A DNA stretch of 64,000 bases from Mastigamoeba balamuthi (GCA_902651635.1 CACRSC010000136.1:86109-150108); one strand, 5' to 3'; positions 10,530-23,128 are shown, numbered from the stretch's first letter. Made by a program: numbers and translations. The notes: generated from the letters alone by a model not told the origin.

Positions 10530-10877
10530 CGGGCCCGCGGGAGATCGCGCTCACTCGAAGTTTTTGAGCGGGCTGTCGAGCATTTTCGCGCCGTCGAGTG
10601 CGGTACTGGCGAGGATTCTGTGGGTATCTCCCCCGTATGGAATTCGCCCGGATATCCGGCGTGGCACGTGCGCAGTTCCAATTCGCAAACCAACGAGGGG
10701 AGTACGCTGCACTGGCGCTCGCTGCGCGCGTGCGGCCAGCCATCCGGTGACAACACTATCGGGCTTTGAGAGTTCTATTTAGAGAGAAAGAGGCGGGAGA
10801 TTCGGCGGTGTGATGCGTGCGCGTGAACAGAGGGAGAGACGGGGGGGGGGAGTGGATGGGAGAGAGGTGGGTGGTCA

Positions 10878-13800
10878 CTACAATACGTCGGACCGCTTGG
10901 CGCCGCGGGGCTCCACCTGCAGCGAGATGTTGTAGAGCGAGGCCTCGTCGCACTGCGGCAGCTCGAGCAGCTGCGAGTACAGCGGCTCCACGGGCTTGAA
11001 CGGGCAGAGCACCTGCTGCAGCATCTGCAGGTCCGAGATGATGCCGCACACGAGCTCGCGCTTCTTGAAGTTGATCAGCTGCTGCCCGCTCTCGTTGGAC
11101 ACCAGGTCCGGGTTGCCGTCGCCCATAAACGTGAGGTCTGTCAAGTACGTGCCACTGCGCGGAGGAAAATAAAGAACAGGAGGTTGGTTAGAGAGAGAGG
11201 GAGCAGGCGAATCAATTGATCAGCCCCCGAGCCCGGAAAATCTCGAATCTCACAGATAGGGCTGCGCGAAGGTCGCCTGCTGGCGCAGGGCGTCTCGGTA
11301 CGTCTTGAACGAGTACTGCGGCGACATGAGGTCCTGCAGCTGCTGGAACATCTATGGCATGCCAATGCGAGCGTGAGCAGCGCCCCCCAGTGCGTGGAGG
11401 CGGCGGGGGAGACTGACAGCGGCGTGCGCGGGCTTGATCGACTGGAAGGTGTTCTGCAGCCGCTGGACCGACGACATCGTGAGGCCCGCGATGATGCTCA
11501 TCAGCGTGTTGTAGTTGCGCACTCTCTTGAGCGCCTGCACCGCCGCCCAGCCCTCGGGTGAGCCAACAACTCCCGCCCCAGCTCCAGCTGCCAGCCAGCC
11601 AGCCACAGAGAGAGAGAGAGAGAGAGCAGAGCAGAGCAGAGCAGAGCAGAGAGAGAGAGAGCAGAGAGAGCGCAGAGAGAGATAGAGATAGAGAGAGATA
11701 GAGAGAGCCGTGGCAGGCCGCACGTCTCCTATGGTGATGAACTTGGAGACGACCTTGGACCTGCTCGAGACAAAGGCCTGCGAGACGATGCACGAGGCGA
11801 CCCAGAAGGAGATCCTGTTGGAGCGCGCGATCATGGCGAGGATGTTGGGCGACTTGTGCCGCGCCTTCTTCTTGCTCCAGTTCTGGTTGAGCAGCTCGGC
11901 GGCCTTGACCCTGCGGAACATCTCGTTGTCGATGACCGTCAGCTGCCGCGCGATGTCGTCGTCGGGCGTGTTCATCAGCGCGTCGAGCAGCGTCCGCTCG
12001 AACGGTGCCGCCGCGAGCGGCGCGTCGTCGACGGCCATCTCGACGCCGCGCTCGAGCTCCTTCTTCTTCTGGGCGACCTCGTTGGCCAGCGCCTGCGCCA
12101 GCGTCGCGTGGCCGTCGCGCTTGAAGCCCTCGATAAACTGCAGCAGCTCCTCGACCGTCTTGCGGTCAAAGTCGTCAAACTGGTTCTCGATCCAGTACTT
12201 GAGCGCCACGCCCACGCGCATGCGTATCGCCTCGATCAGCGGCTTGGGCAGGCGCTCGGCCGGCGCGTTGTAGCGCTCGGCGAGCTTCTTGAGCAGCTCG
12301 CGCGGCGTGCAGAAGCTCTGGTACGTCGTGATGCACGTCTTCATGAACTTGGTGTCGCAGTGGTTCTCGGCCGTCAGCCGCGTTACAATGTGGTTGATCG
12401 TCCCCGCGCGGAAGAGCCCCGCGCTGTCCAGCATGATCGGCACCGACTCCTTCCACAGCGGCGTCGAGTGCCCGATGTCCTGCGACGGCGCCACGCTGTC
12501 CATCGCGTCCTCCACCTCGCTGTCCACGGCGCTGCCGCTGCCGCCGCGCCCGCCGTCCCCCGAGATGCGCTGCAGCGACAGCAGCTGCGCCGACAGCGAG
12601 GCCGAGAGCTGCGCCAGCGTGTAGCAGCACGCCACGACGCACACGGCCACCTCGACGACGTCCTTGAGCTCCGGCGGGTTCGCCCCCAGCGCCGCCGTGA
12701 ACGCCGCAAAGTGCAGCGCCGTCACGCGGAACAGCTGCGCCGTCTTGTAGACCTCGACGAGCAGCGTGTCGCGCACGCGCTTCTTGTCGCGGCCCACGTA
12801 CGCCGCCACGATCGCGTCGTCGGGCGCCCCGGCGATGGCCACGGCGCCGATGCTCTTGTCCATGTCCTCGCGCAGCTTCGCCAGTATCGCCGCCCCGTAC
12901 GCCTCGCACCGCTTGATCGTGCTCGCCGGCGACGAGTCGAGCGTCGCGCTGCCGCGCCCGATGCGCTCGCAGTGCGGCAGGCACACCTGCGCGTGCTGCA
13001 CCGCCGCGTGCACCATCTCCTTGAGCTGCGCCAGCGTCACCGCGAACGCGTCGAGCCGCTCCTGCCCGGCGCCGTCGGCCCGCAGGATCGACTTGGCCGT
13101 GCGCAGGACGCTGACCGCGTGGTCCTGCAGCAGCTGCCCGAGCTCCACCAGCCGCGCAGAGCTCTCCGCGGCCTCCTGCGACGGCGGCTCGCTCGCCGCC
13201 ACGACCGCGTCGGGCGAGGCGACCGACGGCGCCCTGCGCGTCGGGACGGCGGACATGGACGACGACGTGGTCCGCTTGTCCACGCGCGGCTTGCTGATGA
13301 CCGCGTCGAGGTCGCCGATCAGGATGCGGATGGCCGCGGGCGTCAGCCGGGCCACCTCCGCCCGCAGCACCGGGAACCTCGCCTGCATCAGCTCGAGCAC
13401 CTCCACCGCCGCAGACGCCGCCTGCGCCTGCGATTGCGTGTCCTCGCTCACAGTTCTCTTGCGCACGGCGTCTGCTGCTGCTGCTGCTGCTGCTGCGTGT
13501 CTGCTGTGTCTGCTGGGGCTGCTGGGGCTGCTGCTGGGCCTGCGGCTGCTGGGCCCATCTGGAGCCCTGCGACGGCACGGCTGGAGGGCGCGCGCTGGTC
13601 GGCGGGGGGCCGTGCGGCTGTCCGGCGCCCGGGGGAGGGGTGGGGGGCAGCGGCTTGCGAAGCTGCGACGCCGAGATGGTCCGCGTGGGCGGCGTGTGCG
13701 GGGGTGGGCGCGAGGACCCAGCAGGCGACCCTGGCGGAGGCACGTTACCAACCGCGGGGCTCTGCGAGCCCTGCGACTCGGCCCCCACAACGACGCCCGA

Positions 13801-15408
13801 CAGCGCCAGCAGGTCCTGCGTGCCGAGGGCATCGTTAGGCGACCCCCATCCGGATCCGGGCCTTCAGGTGTTGCTGTCAGCCAGCACACTATCCAGGCCA
13901 TCGATTGCCACAGCCCCAGTGCAGACCGGAGCCCTCGGGTCGACAGCAGACGCTGAGAGGCACGCGCCATGTCGCGGCTGCAGAGGGGATTGGGAGAGCG
14001 CTGGGGGGACGTGCCCTGAGGGTGTGGGCGATGTCGCGGATGGCGGCGTTGAGGCTGTCCTGGGCCGCGCGGTCCGAGGGGTTGAAGAACGCCGTCTTGG
14101 ACAGCGCGCCGATGCGCTGCGCGGCGCTGCGCAGGCGGCCCTCGGCGCCGTACTCGTTGCTCTGCGAGTGCGCCATGAGCTTGTTCAGCGCCATCACCGT
14201 CTCCTTGAGCGCCTGCACATAGCTCTCCTGCGACCTCTCCTGCGCGCGCGATTCCCGGATTCAGGAGATATTCTCCGCAGATTCCAGAAAATCTAGATAT
14301 CTACGAGATCTGGAGATCCGGGCACGCACGCTGACAGCGCGCTGCAGCGCCTGGAGGGCCTTGCCGCACTCCTGCGACAGCACGACGGTGATCTTGGCGG
14401 CCATCGCGGGGTCGCCCCCCGCGGCGCTCGTGTTGATCGACGCCCGCCCCGCCGCGCGCTCGGCCATCGTCACTATCTGGCGTGTGCGGGGGGAGGACAG
14501 CTCTGTTGGCCCCCGGGCGACCCCCCCAGCAACGTGGGGGAGCAGAGAGAGAGAGAGCTGTCTGTGCCTTCTCGAGGCCGTGCGAGAGCTTCGCTGCAGC
14601 CGCGCTGGCGCCCTGCGAGGCTCCGAGGTCGAAGGGGTTGGAGCGCGCCGACATGGACGCCGCGATCAGCGTCTCGGCGCCCGTCCGTATCTGCGCGGGG
14701 CCCCCGCGTGAGCCGCGGCCCCACGGCAAGCCAGCGCTGGGCAGGGCTGATGCGACAGCAGTGACGTCACAGTCCATGACATCATTCGGGGAAAAGTATG
14801 GGGTGGCTTTGATCGCCCCCCAACGGCCATGCGAGCGCTGCAGCGGAGAAATCCACATCACGGCCCGAGCAGGGCGGGGCAGAGCCGCAGTGCCGAGAGG
14901 GATGCGCAAGGGGCCCCCTCAACGCGTGCGGGCGGCGCAGCAAGCTCGTGGGTTGACGCGGGTGACGTCAACGCAGGCATGAAAAATAGCAGGAAATGGC
15001 AGGGGCGGGTGGCGATGCGAGCGCCTGTGCGGGGGACGGCAGGCGCGGCACGGGGGCAGAGGGGGAGCCGCCGCGTGGCGGGGCGTGCCTTGGTGTACTG
15101 CTGGTAGAGCATGTGCAGCGCGTGGTCGGGGTCCGCGGCCACCGCCACCTCCCGCTCCATCTCCTCGCATCTGGCCCGCAGCCCAGCGGCCGCGCTCTCC
15201 ACCTCCTCCTCGGGCTGACCCCTCTGCTCCGCGGCGAATAGCGAGTGATGACGTGGCAGCGGGGCGGGTGCGCGGGATTTGCGGCGGGCGATATTGTGGT
15301 GCGGCGTGCATCTGATGCGACGTGGGCCACGGTGGCGGCGGCGGCGTTGAGGGCCTTGGAGGACGCCTCGAGCTTGGCGCACAGGTCCTGCGCGAGGTGC
15401 GTCGCCAT
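10878..15408 (-). CDS. Ras guanine-nucleotide exchange factor with long helical N-terminal region
   Basis: Promotes GDP/GTP exchange on a Ras-type GTPase at the membrane. The N-terminal RasGEF_N module lies around 11960-12470 (starting near WKESVPIM, with YQSFCTPRELLKKLAERY). The catalytic CDC25 domain follows over several exons: RRVKAAELLNQNW, SNRISFWVASCIV, RVRNYNTLMSIIAGL, LQNTFQSIKP, YRDALRQQ and DLTFMGDGNPDLV. The last exon (10878-11144) ends NISLQVEPRGAKRSDVL. Upstream exons reaching to MATHLAQDLCAKLEAS at 15408 code for alanine-rich helices reminiscent of talin/vinculin bundles, plus a Pro-rich linker and poly-Q/poly-S run near 13450-13790. The reading frame changes across the CAG run at 13474-13500, so an intron or a repeat-length error lies there. 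Exon borders 5' of 13.8 kb are approximate. Confidence 0.8.
11602..11709. repeat. Purine-rich microsatellite (AG/GCAGA/GATA) inside a RasGEF intron
   Basis: Runs of AGAG, then GAGCA units, then AGATAGAG units. In the gene's direction it reads as a long pyrimidine tract just before the exon containing AWAAVQALKRVRNYN, so it may serve as an extended polypyrimidine tract. Confidence 0.7.
13474..13500. repeat. CTG/CAG triplet run in RasGEF
   Basis: About eight consecutive triplets, coding poly-Ser, poly-Ala or poly-Gln depending on frame. It sits exactly where the Pro-rich frame and the downstream helical frame fail to meet, so its true length matters for the gene model. Confidence 0.7.
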
Positions 15409-15499
15409 CTGGGGGCCAGCGGAGGAGCCCTGTCCGCGGACGGCTCTTCAGGTGATCGCCGGTTGGTAAGATATCCGGAAATATCTTCAGATTTCCCCA

Positions 15500-16819
15500 A
15501 CGGTCACTGAGATAATTTCTCTCATCACTCTTCCCAATTATGGCAAGAACAACGACACAGCATGCTCGCCCCACCAGCGAGCACACGGTTCAGCACTTAC
15601 ATCACAAGCCCCAGTTGAACTCAAGAGTGCCTAAAAACTGTGCACTGTAACATTGTTGTAAGAGAACGGCTTGCACATGTTGTAACAAGCGATGCCTGTG
15701 AGGGAATAACTACTTGGTTCGGTTTCGATGTCTTGGGGGTGTGTCTGAGGCTAAAAGAAAGAAGGAAGAGGAGGCTTGATGAGGCTTGGATGAAAGGAAT
15801 AATAGAGTGTAAGTCAAGGCAAGGCTCTGTGACAATTGGCACAATTTCCTAAAGGAAGAGTTCAGATCATTGATTTGTTTGGTGTTCATCGAAAAAGAAA
15901 GAAAGAAGACATAAAATGATGCCTGAATAGAAGAATGAATGCTTCTGCTCAGGTATCATCCCACAGTAGAAGAAGCTTATGGGAATTGTGAATGACCAGC
16001 TCCAGTTGACCAGCAGGTTGATCAGTTGACAAGCACCCAGGAAATATATGAGGAAAAGTATAATTATTAGCTGAACAAAATATCTAATTGAAGAGGCAGT
16101 TTTCTCATGTGCATCCCCAAAGACTCCCCTCCTTCAGTGTGTTCTGATTAATGTGATACTACTATATGAGTGAGCCTATCAGAGGACAATATCCTGACCT
16201 GCTGTGAAAGCTTCAGCATTAGCTGGCACTGAGTATCAGTTCACTTATGTCCAATTGGATCTTCTGTATCTCAGTGTAAGTAAGGGTCTGAAACAGAAGT
16301 ATTGAGCTGGAAGTACTCACCTGGATAATGCCATCAATTAAGACAAATTACCTGTTCTGCAAGGCATATTCGAGCAGATAAAGTGCTATGACTGTCATAC
16401 TGCAGCTAGTATTGCCTGTTCCTCTTGCGCTGTGATTATGTGAATTCCGAAAACAATTTTTAAAGGCTAACATCAGCTGAAGGAATGGATATGAAAGCTG
16501 GAAGTAATAGAATGACTGATGGCATAACCCATTTTGCTGGTGTTACTGGGACCTGCCAAATTTAGCTATTGCTGCCTGTTTCATTTATCATGTAAGTGAG
16601 ACCGTATTTCATTATAACATACAGTGAGGTCTTCACAGTACTGAGAAGCTAAATATCAAGGAAAAAGTACAAATATCTTGTAGCCCCGAACATTATGAAT
16701 TAAGAATTTGAAGAATTTCAGTTTCAAATCAAGTATTTGTATTCTCTTGAAATGAACAAAGGCAAACCAAAGAATGTCTTCATCATTTATTTCTCAATAT
16801 CTAAGAGTTTTCTTTTCGT
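15500..16819. other. AT-rich intergenic region, no gene seen
   Basis: About 1.3 kb of clearly lower GC than the flanking RasGEF gene. Short frames only. It probably contains the RasGEF promoter and the 3' region of the receptor gene. No repeat structure was noticed. Confidence 0.5.
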
Positions 16820-19487
16820 CTATTCACCAATAAAGATTCCTAATATGATGATAACAGCAGAGCTCATACACATATATCCTACTGATTCGGTTGAACCTAT
16901 CTTGCAGGATGGAATTGTTGTCCACTGGCCATGCAAACACTTACCTGTCACTGAGTTATATGGAGGATTGCATTGAAGTTGACATGATTCTCCACTTTTT
17001 ACAGAGATACACGTTCCCTTCTCTGCAGCAGTATTTGGAATGTACTGGATATCACAGAACTCTTCTTTTATCTGGCACGATGGATATTGCATCCATTTTC
17101 CATTGAAGCACGATCCTTCAGTAGATTCATAACCCTGTTTACAGACTAGTGAGCACTGCATACCACTTGGCACGTCTCTATCACAAGTACCCCATCCTGA
17201 TGCAGTTTCAGATAGGATTATTTTGCATGAATCAGATCTGCATGTGGGAGCTCCGTTGGTCCAAGTTCCATTTTTACATACCCCTGGTACTGATGTTAAT
17301 CCTGATTGACATGCTAAAGAGCAATTTGTTCCATCCTGAACAATATGAGAGCAGGAACCCCAGAATGCGGAACTGGGCAGTGTTAGAGTGCATTGTTTTG
17401 CAATGCAGTCCGGGGACTTTGTATTCCATTTACCAGCAGAGCATGATCCAGTTGTTGCAATATAGTTGTCTGGACATAAGAGTGAACAGTTTAAGCCACT
17501 ATGAAGCGTCTTTTTACATGTTCCCCATCCCGTGGCAATTTTTGGAAGACCCATTGTGCAAGGATCTGCAGTACATATGGGAATTGTTGCCCAGATCCCA
17601 TTGTGACACTGACCTTCTTGTGACGAATGACCAGCAGGACAATCCAGAGAACAGTTTGAGCCACTTATCATAATATTCTTGCATGTTCCCCACCCTACGG
17701 CAATACTTGAAAGATCCATTGTGCAAGGATCTGCTGTGCACATGGGAAATGTTGTCCAGATTCCTTCACGACATTGACCTCTGTGTGATGAATGACCTGC
17801 AGGACAATCCAGGGAACAGTTTGAGCCACTTTGTAGGGTTCTATTGCATGTTCCCCATCCCGTGGCCATGCTAGGAGGATTCATTTTGCAAGGATTTGCA
17901 ATACACACTGGAAGCGATGCCCATATTCCTTGATGACACTGACCTTCGTGTGAGGAGTAGCCTGCAGGACAATCTAGGGAGCAATTCGAACCACTTTGCA
18001 TCATTTCCGAGCAGGTCCCCCATCCCTTAGCTCTGTCAGAGAGCGAAAGACGGCAGGGAGATGGCAAACACGACGGCATTGCGACCCATGAGCGGGAGAT
18101 GCAATGGCCATTCACAGGTGAGAATCCTCTTTGGCAGGAAAAGGAACAAACAGCACCATCGCGAACACTGTCGGAGCAGGATCCCCATCCTATCGAAGTA
18201 CTTGGCAACGACAGAGTGCAATTGGTACTTTGGCAGTTTGAAGGTGCTGGACTCCATGAGCTGCCATTGCACAGTGCTGGGGTAGCCGCGAAGTCAGTAG
18301 GGCATTCCAGAGAGCACTCCGCGTTTCGAGGAACAGCATTAGAGCAGGAACCCCATCCGACTGCTATGCGTGGCTGGTCCAGTTCACAGCACGGAGAACA
18401 GCCAGAGAGAATGGCCGATGGGCAGTTTGGCGCACACAGCATTTCGTTGCCCCTGCACACTGTAGAATTGCACAATCCAGCAGGTACTATACCACTCAGC
18501 CTGTTGTGTGACAGATCAAGTTCTTTCAAGGTAGTGAGCCCCGTAATCCAGGATGGAATCGTTCCGCTCAGTCTGTTTCTTCCCAGAGATCTGAGGTGGC
18601 CCCAATAAATGACTCTGCGGGGGTGAAGTGTGGGTACAGCGTTGTCAGATAAGGACTGCTGATGTTCGGCATAATTGCGCCACTGAGCATGTTGTCCGAG
18701 AGTTCCCTGTGCAGGCATGACACTTGATAGTAGCAAAGGGAACGTACAGCATCAGCAGCATCTTCATCTCTGAAACGAACGGTGGAATAGTGCCACTCAG
18801 CCGGTTGTGAGATAGGTATCTGGCGGTAGCGACAGTTTAGAGGATGGGTTCATAATTTGCCATACAGGATCCAGAGTTTGTCGTTGCGCGCCAGGAAGTC
18901 AGGAATTGTCCCGCGAAGCGAGCATCGCACCATCGCCCTGGTACACCCAGAAGGAGTCAGTTGGCTGAGCATTACGGCTCACGTCGAGTACGTACAACGA
19001 AACCAGCTCGGTGAATGCGCTCACCTGCACCGGTATTGTTCCGTTGAGGCGAGGCGACCCCATTGCTCCGAAGTCCCTTGAGCCCCCCCTTGCGGTCAGA
19101 CGCGCTGCAGCCTCGATTTGGACTGCCGAGAGACTCACAGGCCAACCACGTGGGAGTGATAGCACTCGACCCCCAGCGGGGCCGACGGCTGGCAGGGCTC
19201 AGTCCAGTTGCAGGGGCTGGCGTTCCACACCTCCAGCATCCCGAGCTCCCTTCCCATGTCGCAGAGGGCCTGGGCCTCCTGGGCGGGAGTGAGTGCCCAC
19301 GCGGCGCTCGCGAGGAGGGCTGCCACGGCGAGCAGCAGCACCCTCGCTGGCAGTGCGGGGCGTCAGGCGCGTCGGAGAGGGGGAGGGCTGTGCCGCGGAG
19401 CTTGAGAGGAGTGGGGGGGAGGTCACCCGTGGGGTGTGGATGAGGAGCAGTCCCTGCTGGGCGCTGGCGGGCGAACGTGCTGGTCAT
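16820..19487 (-). CDS. Secreted or membrane receptor with LRRs and nine CCP/sushi-like cysteine repeats
   Basis: Start at 19487; a second exon brings in a hydrophobic signal segment (LLLAVAALLASAAWALT) followed by an LRR N-cap region (WNASPCNWTEPC). LRRs of the plant-like IP type follow (RLNGTIPVQVSAFTEL, NRLSGTIPSWITGLTTLKEL, NRLSGIVPAGLC). Next come nine repeats of about 52 residues with the pattern C-x-L-x(4)-x-GWG-x-C-x(6,8)-G-x-x-C-x-L-x-C-x-x-G-x(6)-G-x-C-x-x-G-x-W-x(3)-P-x-C. The C-terminus has a short hydrophobic helix (AVIIILGIFIGE), so it may be a single-pass membrane protein with almost no cytoplasmic tail. Repeats 3-6 are the most alike and probably arose by recent tandem duplication. 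Likely an adhesion or recognition protein; ligand unknown. Confidence 0.75.
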
Positions 19488-20092
19488 CACCTGCTGTGCT
19501 CACCGACTGGCTGTCTGGAGGGCGACACAGTTTTGAAACTTGCTGAGTAACTCGATGACTGGGCTCCAAGATCCCTCAGCAGTTCCGTTTAGGCGAGAGG
19601 CTGCACCTTGCGGTGGTGTGCGTCTGCGTATATTTGCCGAGCCAAACTGTCGATGAGGCCGGGGCTGCTGTGTGAGAGCCAGGGGCCTTGTGAATCTCGA
19701 GGCCCAGATCGCCGCTGGATTGTGTGAGCACCGCACACAAAAAATATCCAAGACAAGTGCCCAGCAGCAGCAGAGGCAAAGCAGAAACAGACCGCGTCGC
19801 TAATGTCGCAGCGGGTGCCGCACTTGGGGGCGGGCGGCGGTTGGTGCATTTCCCCGGGGGCGAAGGCAATGCCCACGCGGGGGCCGTTTTCCCTGGATTG
19901 GTGACGCCCGCAATGCCTCTGGCGTCAGAGGAATTTCCACGCACGTGCAGACAGCAGCATCTTCTCTGTCCGTGCTATCTCCACGTCACCACTCTGTTTG
20001 CAAAATCGCACTGCTCGCAAGCAGCAAAACAAAAACACAACAAACACAGCAAACAAAACAAACAAACCGGCCAGAACAAAGCAAAGCACGCC
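19488..20092. other. Divergent promoter region between the receptor (-) and SDR (+) genes
   Basis: No supported coding exon. The last 60 bp before the SDR start are A/C-rich (AACAAAACAAACAAACC), like an unstructured 5' leader. A minus-strand open frame around 19589-19876 has no recognisable features. Confidence 0.4.
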
Positions 20093-21294
20093 ATGGCAGC
20101 AGCCAACGCCAACACGGAGCGCCCGCTGGCGAACCAGACGGCCCTGGTGACGGGGGCCAGCACGGGCCTGGGCTACAGCATCGCGCGGATGCTGGGCGAG
20201 CAGGGCGCCCGCGTGCTGGTCAACGGCTCCAACGCCGCCCGCGTGGCCGCCGCCGTCGAGACGCTCTCGCACGCCGTCCCCGGCGCCACGTTCGTCGCCG
20301 CCGCCGCTGACGTATCGACGGCCGCCGGCTGCGAGGCGCTGGCCCGCGAGCACCCCGACGTCGACGTGCTGGTCAACAACGCGGGCGTCTACGAGACCCG
20401 CGACTTCTTCGAGGCGACCGACGACGACTGGCGCCGCGCCTTTGACGTCAACCTCATGAGCGGCGTCCGCCTCTGCCGCGCCTACCTCAAGGGCATGCTC
20501 GGCCGCAACAGGGGCCGCATCGTCTTCGTCGCCAGCGAGTCGGGCGTCCAGGCGCGCACCCCCTCTGCCGTTGCTTTGTTCTCCGCTTTTTCCCGGGTTT
20601 GTTGTCGCCTTTTTGGGTCGTTTTTGCAACACACGCGCACTGCATTGCCTCTGCGTGTTTAATTTTTCTCTATCCGACGTCACTGGCCATGTTCGCCCCT
20701 CGGGAGGCTTTCCATGCTGCCAGTGAGTCCCCGTGGGTGGTCCACCTCGTATCTTCAGAGGGCGATTTTTAAAGGGCTTTGATTTCAATTGACTTTTCTG
20801 CGATAATTCGACTGAAGCGCAAACGTCCCGGGTCATTTTTACGTCACTGCGGAGCTCAGTGCAGTGCGAACGCGGCCTCTGTCAGACGGCGTAATAACCG
20901 GTGGCGGTATGGAATTGCAATTCCGTTTGTTGCGCAGGTGCCGGTGGACATGATCCACTACGGGGCGAGCAAGGCGGCGCAGATCGCGGCGGCACGCGGG
21001 GTGGCCGAGTGCACGCAGGGGACGCGGGTGACGGTGAACAGCGTGCTGCCGGGCCCCGCGAGGAGCGCCGGCGTGGAGCGGATGCTGGAGAAGCTGAGCG
21101 GCGAGCGCAACGTGCCGCTCGAGCGCATGGAGGAGGAGTTCTTCAGGCGCGACAGGCCCACGTCGATCATCAAGCGCTTCATCGAGCCCGAGGAGGTCGC
21201 CAGCGCCGTCTGCTTCCTCTGCTCCGAGGGCGCCGGCGCCATCAACGGCACCGCCCTCCGCGTCGACGGCGGCCTCATCCGCTTCGCCTTCTGA
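20093..21294 (+). CDS. Short-chain dehydrogenase/reductase (classical SDR), two exons
   Basis: NAD(P)-dependent oxidoreductase. Exon 1 is 20093-20551 and exon 2 is 20938-21294, giving 271 residues, usual for a classical SDR. The cofactor motif is TGASTGLGYSIA, then NNAG in VLVNNAGVYETRD, the catalytic Ser in VASESGVQ and the Tyr-x-x-x-Lys in HYGASK. The C-terminus ends in a typical SDR strand (GTALRVDGGLIRFAF). The junction ESGVQ/VPVDMIHYG matches the conserved SDR string of this subfamily only if the intron (386 nt) starts with GC. Substrate cannot be told; the subfamily resembles bacterial 3-oxoacyl reductase-like proteins of unknown substrate. Confidence 0.9.
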
Positions 21295-22055
21295 GCCGAT
21301 CCCCCCCGCTCCTGTCCCCTTGCCAGCGGGCCAGCAGCTCTGGCCTCCTTGCTGATGGGCTCTCTGTGGGCAGCTTTATCTCCACTGCCAAGTAGTGAAA
21401 ACTCAGTTTCAAATTGCTTCTTGTGGGTGTGGCCAGTGGCACTCTGGCTTGAGGGCCCAGCCACTGCCTGAACGGCTGATCGCAATGAGAGACTGCCGGA
21501 TCCTCTTTGAAAATGTGGACATGCATGCTCGGTGGTTTGATACAATATTCTCTCAGTTACTGTGACTTGGGGCTGTACAGTGCAGCAATGTACTCAGTAA
21601 CAGCAAAACGGGCAATTCCTCTCTTCTGTGCAAAATCCCCCACCAAGAAGCACAAGGACAAGAACAAGGAGGACAAGAACAAGGACTGCACTGGCTGATA
21701 GTCACTGTGATACCTCCCCTGCCCCAGCAACTGTGCCATTGTGTTCACTGTATCATTGTATGTTGTGCTGTTGTGTGCTCTGAATCATTCGGTCCACTGC
21801 ATTTTTGTGTGTGCTTCATTGTCATGTGTATTGGTCTCATTGGTGTTCATTCATTCCATCATCCATGTTCTCTCTTTTCCCCTTGAAGAAACGAGGTGAG
21901 TTGCACAGGCTGAGAGTGGGTGATCATGAGGAATAAAGGCTCGATTCGAGTTTCGATGTGTGGAGTGCGGTATGTCTGAGGCGAAGGAAAGGGGGAATGG
22001 TTGTGAAATGAGATAAAACTAAGTGAAAAAGTCAAGGCGAGGCTCAGAGAAAACT
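21295..22055. other. Intergenic region, AT-richer, no gene seen
   Basis: Downstream of SDR. It contains a short AAGGACAAGAACAAGGA run near 21655. Nothing else is supported. Confidence 0.45.
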
Positions 22056-22879
22056 CTAGAATCTCACAGCCAACGAGGGGCCTGCTATGACCCATGCATG
22101 CAGTCCTGGCACACCGTGCTGCAGCCAACCCACAAAGTGGTGCGCGGCAGCAGACCCTGCAGCTCCGGCAGGGAACTGCCATGCGTAGGCCGACCCGTCT
22201 AGCCCTGGTGGCAGAGCAATGCCGGGGGGGGTTCCTGGCCACGCTACACACGCAAAGGCAAAGGGTGCGTGAGAACGGGCGATACATGAACGACGACAAT
22301 TTGACAAACCAGCAGCGACGCCCGGAAGGACAGCGGCAAGCCCCGGGGGAACGCTGGCATCAACGAAGACGTAGGTGGGGTCGACACGCTGCCAGACGTC
22401 GGGGTTTGCCGCGAGGAACTGGGACCACTGCTCGCTGACCGACAGGAACATCGCTGCCCCCGCACGAGACTCGCCCGTCCCGTCGACACAGGCAGCTCCC
22501 GCCAGTGCGCGCTCGAGGTCCTTCCGCTGCTGCTGCGTCCACCTCTGCCACGGCACGTCCTGCACGGGCCTCAGCACCTCGACGAGCGCCGCTCCTGTGC
22601 GACGCGTGGAGCAATCGGCCGCTGAGTTGCGGCACCAGTGGGAAATGCTGGCTGACCCTGCACCACGCGGCTCTCCGCGAGGCAGTGGGTGAAGGGGTAC
22701 ACCGACTGGGGCTCGCTTTCCGTCGCAGAGTCGCTGGCCTTGGCGTCCGGCTCCGCCGAGCGGTGCGAGCGACCGGGAGGCTTGCTCCCACCAGTGCCTC
22801 CGCCTGCCCCGCGGCGTTGCTTTTTTGCGGCCCTCTCGCCCTCCTTCGGGGCAGCGCTCGCCGCAGGTGCCCTCTTCAT
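22056..22879 (-). CDS. Hypothetical protein with basic N-terminus, three exons
   Basis: Starts MKRAPAASAAPKEGERAAKK, a lysine/arginine-rich stretch that could be a nuclear localisation signal, followed by a Gly/Ser/Pro-rich region and YPFTHCLAES. The second exon carries WTQQQRKDLERALAG, MFLSVSEQWSQFLAANPDVW and TYVFVDASVPPGLAAVLP. The third exon carries YAWQFPAGAAGSAAAHHFVGW and ends at 22056. The intron between exons 2 and 3 (near 22215-22310) has a GT start and TAG end; the first splice is not resolved. No family was recognised. Confidence 0.5.
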
Positions 22880-23128
22880 GGGGATAGCGCGCCAAAGGAG
22901 CACGCCACAAAAAAACAAGGCACAAACAATATCTCGGATCCGGATATCCTGCTGATATTCGTGCCAGCAGTTAATCCAGACACCCTGCTGTGCCATCCCT
23001 CGTCTGCATATATGACTGTTTCCACTGAAGATCACTAAGGCTCACCGCACTTAACATGGAGTGTTCTTGGACCAGTAACAGTACATAATCGGCAATGACG
23101 GCGTAAAAAGTCACAAGAGCCTGTTGGA

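Noticed and set aside
13445-13500. 24-nt intron GTGAGC...CGCAG in RasGEF
   Set aside because: Its removal does not change the frame, so it cannot explain the shift; repeat-length error or another splice is more likely.
19589-19876. Minus-strand frame in the receptor/SDR spacer
   Set aside because: No conserved feature and no exon link to the receptor gene in phase.
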